A stretch of DNA of 7,691 nucleotides from Sphingobacteriaceae bacterium (GTDB lineage Bacteria > Bacteroidota > Bacteroidia > B-17B0 > Aurantibacillaceae), in assembly GCA_023251695.1 (NCBI GenBank), contig JAHEYE010000165.1:1-7691 (forward strand), given 5' to 3'. Shown piece by piece: positions 1-6,030 of this stretch. The notes under the pieces were generated by a model. The model worked only from the letters and a program-made list of their open reading frames with translations. It ran no database searches and had not been told where the DNA came from. The position numbers and the translations under genes were made by a program. The stretch's first letter is position 1, and every line of letters begins with the position of its first letter.

Positions 1-1
1 T

Positions 2-1711
2 GGACAATTTGAAGAGCGTATGAAAGCTGTGATGAACGAATTAGAGAAATCTCCTGATGTGATTTTGTTCATTGATGAAATTCATACCATTATCGGTGCA
101 GGTGGTGCGAGCGGATCGTTAGATGCCAGTAACATGTTTAAACCTGCTTTAGCCCGCGGCGAAATACAATGTATTGGTGCAACCACTCTTGATGAATACC
201 GTCAGTACATTGAAAAAGACGGTGCTTTGGAGCGTCGTTTCCAAAAAGTAATTGTTGAACCTGCTACGCCGGATGAAACATTACAGATATTAAATAATAT
301 TAAATCGAAATACGAAGAACACCATAATGTAACTTATACCGACGAAGCCATAAAAGCTTGCGTTAGTTTAACGGCACGTTATATTACGGACCGGCATTTA
401 CCTGATAAAGCTATTGATGCTTTGGACGAATCCGGTTCGCGGGTTCATATTACCAATATTAATGTTCCGCCAAATGTTTTGGAACTGGAAAAGAAAATGG
501 AGGACATTAAGGAATTAAAAAATCAGGTAGTCCGCTCTCAAAAATATGAAGAGGCTGCAAAATTGCGTGATTCTGAAAAACAATTGCAAGCACAATTAGA
601 AGCTGCTAAAAAAGCCTGGGAAGAAGAAACAAAACAAAACCGTGTTACGGTTAGTGAAGATAATGTTGCTGAAGTGGTGAGCATGATGAGCGGAGTTCCT
701 GTTCAACGTGTCAACCAAAACGAAAGTGACAAACTTATTAAGATGAACGAGCTTTTAAGAGGCAAAGTCATCGGACAAGATGCTGCACTTGCAAAAGTCG
801 TAAAAGCTATTCAACGTAATCGTGCCGGATTAAAAGATCCTAATAAACCAATCGGTTCATTTATATTTTTAGGTCCTACCGGTGTTGGTAAAACACAATT
901 GGCAAAAGTTTTAGCCCGTCATTTATTTGATAACGATGAAGCTTTGATTCGTATTGACATGAGCGAGTACATGGAAAAATTCGCGGTGACCCGTTTAATC
1001 GGAGCGCCTCCCGGGTATGTTGGTTACGAAGAAGGCGGACAATTAACTGAAAAAGTGCGTCGTCGCCCCTACGCTGTTGTTTTATTAGATGAAATTGAAA
1101 AAGCGCATCCGGATGTATTCAATATGCTATTACAGGTTTTAGATGACGGACAATTAACTGATAGTTTAGGACGAAAAATTGATTTCAAGAATACAATCAT
1201 CATCATGACTTCTAACATTGGTGCCCGTCAGTTAAAAGATTTCGGTCAAGGTGTTGGTTTCGGAACAGCAACAAAAACAGACCATGCTGACGAACATTCG
1301 AAAGGTGTGATAGAAAATGCGTTAAAGAAAGCTTTTGCTCCTGAATTCTTAAACCGTATTGATGATGTGGTGATGTTTAACTCTTTAAGCAAAGAAGACA
1401 TTCATAAAATTATTGATATTGAATTAGGAAATTTATTTGGCCGCGTAAATAGTTTAGGCTACGTTATAAAAATTACGGATGCCGCTAAAGATTATATTGT
1501 TGAAAAAGGTTACGACATTCAATATGGCGCCCGTCCTTTAAAACGTGCTATTCAAAAATACCTTGAAGATCCAATGGCGGAAGAAATTATTAAAAGCAAT
1601 TTAGCTGAAGGTGATGAAATTGAAGTGGATTATAACAAAGAGAAAGATTTGATAACAGTAAGCACTCATAAACCAAAAGCAAAAAAAGGTAAGAAAGAGG
1701 ATAAAGCCTAA
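2..1711 (+). CDS. clpC: ClpC-type AAA+ protein unfoldase, C-terminal 569 codons (5' end outside window)
   Basis: This is the ATPase partner of the ClpP protease: it unfolds cytoplasmic proteins and threads them into ClpP. The frame is open from position 2, so the N-domain and first Walker A lie outside; family members are usually about 840 residues. Counting from the ATG at 20, visible parts are the D1 Walker B (LFIDE, 16-20), the D1 arginine-finger region (ALERRF, 69-74), and a short coiled linker with a UVR-like segment (about 165-190, KYEEAAKLRD). The D2 ring has Walker A GPTGVGKT (285-292), Walker B VVLLDE (353-358), sensor 1 TSN (397-399), FLNR finger (443-446) and sensor 2 GARPLKR (503-509). 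The short UVR linker and a VGF tripeptide (412-414), the ClpP-docking type of loop, point to ClpC rather than the disaggregase ClpB. The protein ends in a Lys-rich tail (551-562). All D2 motifs look intact. A strong terminator follows. Confidence 0.95.
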   Translation, partial: GQFEERMKAVMNELEKSPDVILFIDEIHTIIGAGGASGSLDASNMFKPALARGEIQCIGATTLDEYRQYIEKDGALERRFQKVIVEPATPDETLQILNNIKSKYEEHHNVTYTDEAIKACVSLTARYITDRHLPDKAIDALDESGSRVHITNINVPPNVLELEKKMEDIKELKNQVVRSQKYEEAAKLRDSEKQLQAQLEAAKKAWEEETKQNRVTVSEDNVAEVVSMMSGVPVQRVNQNESDKLIKMNELLRGKVIGQDAALAKVVKAIQRNRAGLKDPNKPIGSFIFLGPTGVGKTQLAKVLARHLFDNDEALIRIDMSEYMEKFAVTRLIGAPPGYVGYEEGGQLTEKVRRRPYAVVLLDEIEKAHPDVFNMLLQVLDDGQLTDSLGRKIDFKNTIIIMTSNIGARQLKDFGQGVGFGTATKTDHADEHSKGVIENALKKAFAPEFLNRIDDVVMFNSLSKEDIHKIIDIELGNLFGRVNSLGYVIKITDAAKDYIVEKGYDIQYGARPLKRAIQKYLEDPMAEEIIKSNLAEGDEIEVDYNKEKDLITVSTHKPKAKKGKKEDKA

Positions 1712-1749
1712 ACGAAGTTCGAATTTAGAAGTACGATTTACGAATAAGG

Positions 1750-1778
1750 CCCTCACAGAAATGTGGGGGTTTTTGTTT
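1750..1778 (+). terminator. Intrinsic terminator of clpC
   Basis: An 8-bp stem, CCCTCACA (1750-1757) with TGTGGGGG (1762-1769), contains one T-G wobble and closes on a GAAA tetraloop. It is followed by TTTTTGTTT. It begins 38 bp after the clpC stop, so it should end clpC transcription and separate it from the ArsC-like gene. Confidence 0.88.
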
Positions 1779-1793
1779 ATGAAGGGCGCGGAA

Positions 1794-1874
1794 TTCAACA
1801 CCGAGGTCACAGAGTTAAATAAGTTACACTGAGACCTCTGTGAAACTCTGTGTTCTCTGTTTCTCTGTGTTGAA
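1794..1874. repeat. Imperfect inverted repeat made of CTCTGTG words
   Basis: The outer arms TTCAACAC (1794-1801) and GTGTTGAA (1867-1874) are perfectly complementary, as are the inner arms CACAGAGTT (1808-1816) and AACTCTGTG (1844-1852). The right half also repeats CTCTGTG-like words in direct orientation. From memory, similar CACAGAG/CTCTGTG elements are scattered between genes in many environmental bacteria, including Bacteroidota. No reading frame or protein signal is visible in it. It lies between the clpC terminator and the ArsC-like gene, so it is probably dispersed intergenic DNA rather than a regulator of either gene. Confidence 0.6.
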
Positions 1875-1883
1875 AATCACGTA

Positions 1884-1913
1884 TTGTCTAAAGAAAAAAT
1901 AAAGCTAATTTAG
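1884..1913 (+). promoter_or_regulatory. Candidate Bacteroidota-type promoter for the ArsC-like gene
   Basis: TTG (1884-1886) and TAATTTAG (1906-1913) are 19 bp apart. The second box differs at one position from the Bacteroidota -7 consensus TAnnTTTG, and the spacing fits the usual -33/-7 arrangement. Transcription would begin near 1920, leaving a very short leader before the ATG at 1929; no clear Shine-Dalgarno sequence is present. Such boxes arise easily in AT-rich DNA, so this is a weak call. Confidence 0.3.
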
Positions 1914-1928
1914 ATTCAAATAATCATA

Positions 1929-2279
1929 ATGAAAAAAATCTATTATCTCAGTTCATGCAGTACTTGCGCCAGAATCATTAAGGAATTAAAACTAGAGAAA
2001 CATAAATTTATTTTTCTGGATATAAAAACAGAAAAAATTACCGCTGCACAATTAGCAGAGATGAAAGATAAAGCCGGAAGCTATGAAGCTTTGTTTAGTC
2101 GTGTTGCTTTAAAATACAAAACCCTCGACCCAAAACCATCTTCAGAAAGCGAATACAAGAAATTAATTCTGGAAGAATACACTTTTTTAAAACGCCCTGT
2201 CATTTTTATTGGTAAAGAAATTTTTGTAGGGAATAGTCCGAAAAATGTTGCGGCGGCTTCTCTGTCACTTCGAGCGTAG
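1929..2279 (+). CDS. ArsC/Spx-family thioredoxin-fold protein (arsenate reductase-like)
   Basis: A 116-residue cytoplasmic protein of the ArsC/Spx/YffB family, within the usual family length of roughly 112-120. The N-terminal strand is followed by the redox motif CSTC (C10, C13). A segment ALFSRVALKYK (54-64) corresponds to the family's Arg-containing LFN-type region. LKRPVIFIGKEIFVGN (87-102) contains the KRPV stretch and the closing strands. Family members include thiol-dependent arsenate reductases and the regulator Spx, and sequence alone does not separate these here, so no symbol is given. The residue after the CxxC is Ala (CSTCAR), where CSTCRK is common. The ATG at 1929 is the natural start, directly before the first strand. 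The stop and last five codons (LSLRA) lie inside a palindromic repeat, so the native C-terminus was probably replaced. The gene is alone on its strand between clpC and the convergent surface-protein gene. Confidence 0.85.
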   Translation: MKKIYYLSSCSTCARIIKELKLEKHKFIFLDIKTEKITAAQLAEMKDKAGSYEALFSRVALKYKTLDPKPSSESEYKKLILEEYTFLKRPVIFIGKEIFVGNSPKNVAAASLSLRA

Positions 2280-2330
2280 TCGAGAAGTGAATAGAGAATT
2301 GTCTAGTCTCGACTACGCTCGACCTGACAG
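2262..2330. repeat. Palindromic repeat between convergent genes (two GAGCGTAGTCGA-core hairpins, inverted)
   Basis: Arms 2262-2285 and 2307-2330 are inverted copies matching at 22 of 24 positions, with a 21-nt centre. Each arm is built on the core GAGCGTAGTCGA, at 2272-2283 on the plus strand and 2309-2320 on the minus strand. The first core is flanked by perfectly complementary 6-mers CACTTC (2266-2271) and GAAGTG (2284-2289). The second has weaker flanks, with GGTC facing GACT. The element begins inside the last codons of the ArsC-like gene and stops 2 bp short of the convergent gene's stop codon. It may act as a two-way barrier to read-through, but it has no T-run, so it is listed as a repeat and not a terminator. 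Confidence 0.8.
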
Positions 2331-2332
2331 CA

Positions 2333-3028
2333 TCACTTAAAAACGCTTATCACTCCTTTATCCCTCGCGAACTTCCCAACACAACTTGATCTGTAATTAG
2401 CAACGTAAAAATAAGTTCCGTCATTTAAATTATCTGCTTTCCATATTTCTAAAGGGTTGGTGATTCTTGTCCGCTCCCTACCCCATCGGTCAAATAAAAT
2501 AAATTCTACTTCATCAAAATTGTATTTCGAGAAATCGATGAAATCATTGATTCCATCACCGTTTGGTGTAATCACATTCGGAAAACGTTCAGAAAGTTTT
2601 TTCTCACCTAAAACCACATTTACTTCATCACTTGAATTACAACCGCCATTATTTATTGTCAGCGTATAAGTTCCTAATTGATTCACATAAATGTTTTGTG
2701 TTGTTTCGCCTGTGCTCCAATTATAAGTTACTGCGCTTACATTCGATTGAATTAATGTTTTTGAGGCTAAACAAGTTGGTATATCATCACCTAAATCAAA
2801 AACAGTCGGATTAATTACATTTAAAATACTTTTTATAGAATCATATCTGTTACATGTTGTTGTGTCGGTTACCACCAAAAGTACATTGTATGTTCCTAAA
2901 TTTGTATAGGTAGTTGTTACATTATTGGATGTAGAAGTAATTCCGTTTCCTAAATTCCAATAAGTAGTTCCGGTATTTGTTGTGCTTACAAATGTTGGTG
3001 TGAATGGCGGACAACCTGTAATGTTTGC
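2333..3028 (-). repeat. Conserved 3' module, copy 1 (PKD/Ig/sorting signal coding DNA)
   Basis: This segment encodes residues 743-973 of the complete paralogue and matches 5341-6030 in the neighbouring gene in the same orientation. Over the first 87 residues I count 11 protein differences. Long runs are also near-identical at DNA level, for example around 3000-3016 against 6002-6018. It is a direct repeat left by gene duplication, not a mobile element. Confidence 0.85.
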
Positions 3029-5254
3029 ACCGTAGGATGATGTAGCATTAATGTAAGTTTGAAAATCTATTTTTACAAAAGCATCGTTACAAGCAGCAAA
3101 TGTACTTGTATTAACCCATGTCATCGCATAAGCATTAGGTGTAGTCGGTAATCCTCCGCTACTCCCGGTGGCTATATACAGATAACCTCTATTATCAAAA
3201 TCAGCCAGGCCGGACCACTCACCCCAAGAACTACCCGTAACAGTAGTCGTAATCGCTCCACCAAAAAAAGAAGCAAAAGCCAATGATGAACAATTCGGAT
3301 TGAACTGAGCAATATACAGATCTGTTCGTCCACCGCCATATGGCTGCAAAGCATTAGGGGTAGTTGGAAAATAATTTCCGGCAAAACCCGCAATGTAAAT
3401 TTTTTCGCAACTATCCACTTTTAATGCGCTTAAACCTAAATAAGGACTGGGCTGAGGAAATATTGGTGGCGGCGAAAAGCCAAACTTTGTCTTAAAGGTA
3501 AGACTGGTCAAAGAAGCGTTTAATTTATAAATAGAATTATAACCGCCCGAATTACTATACGTTCCCGGACTAGGAATCAATAAAGACGGCGTTGAATGGC
3601 TTCCGGCAACATAAACATTATTATTCCTGTCAAGTTGTATTAATCCGGGGTTGTCCTGAGAAGTAGTCCCGAGATAAGTAGAGGCTAAGATCGTTTGCCC
3701 TAAGGAATCAATGTGAGAAACAAAAAGATCCTGCGTAGGTATAGGACCGTTCTTTACTATATTATAAGCGCCACCCGTTGTGGGGTAATTCGTACTGGTT
3801 GTAACTCCATGACAATAAACACCACCCGTACCATCTAATTTAAGAGACACTCCACATTCATCTTTGGAACCGCCAAGATAAGTGCTCCAGATTAAATTAG
3901 TAAAGGTGCTATTGATCTTAAATAAATATGCATCCGTTACACCTTGCAAAGTATTTGAAATCACCGGAGAAGTAACCGGGAAATCATTTGAATTGGTCGC
4001 TCCGACAACGAATACATTTCCATTATTATCACATTCTATTTCTCCTTGTAACCAACCCCAGTTATTAGAGGTGTAATTGTTTATTAATTCATTCTTCGTT
4101 CCTCCAACATATGTACTTGCAATCAGCGAAGTGCCGGACATGTTTAATTTTGATAAAGTAATATCATAATCATATAATGTTATATTTGAATTGAAAGTTG
4201 TATCAAAAGCGGTTGGAGTAAAAGGAAAGTTATAAGAACCTGTTCCGCCCATTATTGTTATTTCATTATTTTTTACAACAATATCAAGGGGATAATCTAA
4301 ATAATCACCGCCAATATAAGTTGCGAAATTTTTTGAGCTTCCGGTACTATTATAAACAGAAAGGGCAATATCTACCGGCCACCAGGTAGTATCTAAATGA
4401 CCATTCATCTGAAAAGCTCCTGAAGTTGAAGGATAACCCACTTCTGCCTCAGCTCCCACATAAATATTTCCGTTGGCGTCATAACTACAGGTATCTCCAT
4501 AGGCATAACTTGAAGCACCGGAATAAGAACAAACCACAACAACCGGGTCTATTATTAATTCATAATTTTTATCATAGCCTTGCGGAAAAGAAAAACCAAC
4601 AGTAGATCTATCCAATAAAGTGTATTGACAATTAATTTGTTTTTTAACTCCATTAATTATCTGATAAGCGAACGGAGTTTTTTCAGTAACGTTTCCTACC
4701 GAAGTTTTAATTATTAATTCGCCATTTATTATATCAAGTCCATCAGTGTTCTTAAAATTGAGATGAATAGAATTTACATCTGCATTTGGTTTGATAATAA
4801 AATCATATTTCAAATTGATTGAACTACTATAAAGTTTTAAATCAATCCCTTTATATACCTCATTAAACAAAATAGTTCCGAAAGCTCTTACATTGCTGGC
4901 CCATTTACTTCTGTCCTTACCTAAAAAATAATTGTAATATTCTGCCTGCTCCTCGTGGTTTGAGAAGTTTGTAAGATCACCTCCAACGAATTCAACTTCA
5001 TAATTGTGCGCATGAACCGCAGGGGCTTTTTCTTCTGATCGGTGTCCGCCAAAAATCCGGATATACTCCTCAGGATTATAAACACAGTAATTAAAAGAAT
5101 TCTTATTGACATAAAATTTTGTATTCAGAATTTCCGTCCCGAATAAAACCTTCTCGGGCCACTGACCTTTGTTCTCTTTGAAAATAATGGATGGAGGATT
5201 TCCGGCCTTTATTAAAAAGCTGATGAGAATAAATATGTAAACTATTTTTTTCAA
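2333..5254 (-). CDS. Secreted T9SS cargo: DUF7948-like domain, seven propeller (SBBP) repeats, PKD/Ig-like domains, CHU_C-type sorting signal
   Basis: A complete 973-residue surface or secreted protein of a type common in Bacteroidota; its ligand is unknown. The signal peptide is at about 1-18 (MKK, then a hydrophobic run to KAG). The N-terminal domain spans about 24-236 and begins with FKENKGQWPEKVLF, the opening typical of proteins labelled DUF7948. Seven repeats of about 70 residues follow, with (S)TYLGG-type strands at 243, 310, 379, 456, 524, 587 and 660, each followed by a D..G.(I/V)Y(V/I).G strand and an FP.TP..(A/Y)-like turn, as in SBBP propellers. Next come a PKD-like domain (about 743-815, WNLGNG and TYNVLLVVTD) and an Ig-like segment (about 816-882). 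The CHU_C signal is at 887-973 (FPNVITPNGDGIND, DRWGRE, GTYFYV). The start is TTG, because an in-frame TGA lies three codons upstream and no ATG is available near the signal peptide. It follows the paralogue by 86 bp and is likely cotranscribed with it. Confidence 0.92.
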   Translation of the reverse strand: MKKIVYIFILISFLIKAGNPPSIIFKENKGQWPEKVLFGTEILNTKFYVNKNSFNYCVYNPEEYIRIFGGHRSEEKAPAVHAHNYEVEFVGGDLTNFSNHEEQAEYYNYFLGKDRSKWASNVRAFGTILFNEVYKGIDLKLYSSSINLKYDFIIKPNADVNSIHLNFKNTDGLDIINGELIIKTSVGNVTEKTPFAYQIINGVKKQINCQYTLLDRSTVGFSFPQGYDKNYELIIDPVVVVCSYSGASSYAYGDTCSYDANGNIYVGAEAEVGYPSTSGAFQMNGHLDTTWWPVDIALSVYNSTGSSKNFATYIGGDYLDYPLDIVVKNNEITIMGGTGSYNFPFTPTAFDTTFNSNITLYDYDITLSKLNMSGTSLIASTYVGGTKNELINNYTSNNWGWLQGEIECDNNGNVFVVGATNSNDFPVTSPVISNTLQGVTDAYLFKINSTFTNLIWSTYLGGSKDECGVSLKLDGTGGVYCHGVTTSTNYPTTGGAYNIVKNGPIPTQDLFVSHIDSLGQTILASTYLGTTSQDNPGLIQLDRNNNVYVAGSHSTPSLLIPSPGTYSNSGGYNSIYKLNASLTSLTFKTKFGFSPPPIFPQPSPYLGLSALKVDSCEKIYIAGFAGNYFPTTPNALQPYGGGRTDLYIAQFNPNCSSLAFASFFGGAITTTVTGSSWGEWSGLADFDNRGYLYIATGSSGGLPTTPNAYAMTWVNTSTFAACNDAFVKIDFQTYINATSSYGANITGCPPFTPTFVSTTNTGTTYWNLGNGITSTSNNVTTTYTNLGTYNVLLVVTDTTTCNRYDSIKSILNVINPTVFDLGDDIPTCLASKTLIQSNVSAVTYNWSTGETTQNIYVNQLGTYTLTINNGGCNSSDEVNVVLGEKKLSERFPNVITPNGDGINDFIDFSKYNFDEVEFILFDRWGRERTRITNPLEIWKADNLNDGTYFYVANYRSSCVGKFARDKGVISVFK

Positions 5255-5269
5255 TTTCTCTTTTCACTT

Positions 5270-5330
5270 GGTGACTTCGAGAACCTCAGTCACCGAGTAC
5301 TTTCCGGTGGTTGAGCGTAGCCGAAACCAC
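5270..5330. repeat. Hairpin repeat cluster in the gap between the two paralogues
   Basis: Two hairpins fill most of the 86-bp gap. In the first, GGTGACT (5270-5276) pairs with AGTCACC (5288-5294) around an 11-nt loop, and the stem extends outward to 5267 and 5297 through one wobble. Read on the minus strand, its loop is GAGGTTCTCGA. In the second, GTGGTT (5307-5312) pairs with AACCAC (5325-5330) around GAGCGTAGCCGA (5313-5324). That core differs at one base from the one in the repeat near 2262. Neither hairpin is followed by a T-run on the minus strand, so read-through from the upstream paralogue is expected. The cluster ends about 12 nt before the TTG start of the downstream gene. Confidence 0.75.
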
Positions 5331-5340
5331 AAACGAATCT

Positions 5341-6030
5341 TTATTTAAATATACTTATAAATCCTTTATCACTTGCATGCTTTCCCGTACAGCTCGATTT
5401 GTAATTTACGACATAAAAATAAGTTCCGTCGTTCAAATCAGGCGACCATTTTTCAAATCTATCCATTGTTTTGAAACGTTCTTTGCCCCATCGGTCGTAC
5501 AAAATGAATTCTACTTCATCAAAATTATATTTTGTAAAATCTACAAGGTCATTAATATTATCCCCGTTCGGTGTCACTACATTCGGAAAACGTTCGGATA
5601 ATTTCAACTCATAGGGCACTACGTTCACTTCATCACTGCTGTAACAACCGCCATTGTTGATCGTGAGCGTATATGTTCCCGGATATGCATAAATATTCGG
5701 TGTGGTTTGCCCTGTGCTCCACGAATAGGTTATTGCGGAAATATTTGATCGTACCAATGCCTTAACTCCTAGACAAGTCGGCACATCATCACCAATATCA
5801 AATGAAGTCGGGTTGATAACACTCAAAATACTTTTAATAGAATCGTAACGGTTGCATGTTGTAGTGTCGGTGACAACTAAAAGAACATTGTAATTTCCAA
5901 GTCCGGTATATGTAGTTGAAACACTATTTGAAGTTGAGGTAGTACCGTTTCCTAAATTCCAATACGAACTTCCGGTGTTTGTTGTACTGACAAATGTAGG
6001 CGTGAATGGCGGACAACCCGTTATGTTTGC
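5341..6030 (-). repeat. Conserved 3' module, copy 2 (PKD/Ig/sorting signal coding DNA)
   Basis: This segment encodes the last 229 residues of the edge-truncated paralogue and matches 2333-3028 in direct orientation. The PKD-like stretch from ANITGCPPF to DDVPTCL is the best-kept part. The Ig-like segment is a little shorter than in copy 1 (IYAYPGTYTL against IYVNQLGTYTL). Confidence 0.85.

Noticed and set aside
2..1711. Assignment of the chaperone as ClpB
   Set aside because: The long ClpB coiled-coil middle domain is missing; the short UVR-like linker and the VGF loop fit ClpC.
1601..1810. Minus-strand frame of 69 codons opposite the clpC 3' end
   Set aside because: It lies antisense to clpC and its terminator, has no recognisable domain, and its codons are explained by the clpC frame.
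2457..2814. Two plus-strand frames (2457-2669 and 2632-2814) opposite the surface-protein gene
   Set aside because: They are antisense shadows of the CHU_C and Ig-like coding region, whose minus-strand frame has clear family motifs.
3172..3393. Minus-strand overlapping frame inside the first paralogue; similar ones at 4921-5112, 6075-6296 and 6318-6665
   Set aside because: They are out-of-frame readings of propeller-coding DNA with no domain signal.
3882..4076. Plus-strand frame of 64 codons opposite the propeller region
   Set aside because: Antisense to a well-supported repeat domain, with no independent evidence of coding.
2262..5330. CRISPR-like reading of the repeated GAGCGTAG cores
   Set aside because: The copies are few, palindromic, in mixed orientation and separated by genes. 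There are no regular spacers and no cas genes.
5323..5341. Possible -7 box (TTCGTTTG on the minus strand) giving the downstream paralogue its own promoter
   Set aside because: It has one mismatch to TAnnTTTG, but no TTG lies at a suitable distance upstream and it would start inside the hairpin cluster. Cotranscription is simpler.
5311..5601. Plus-strand frame of 96 codons starting near the hairpin cluster
   Set aside because: It is antisense to the strongly conserved T9SS signal of the edge-truncated paralogue, and its sequence resembles no protein I know.
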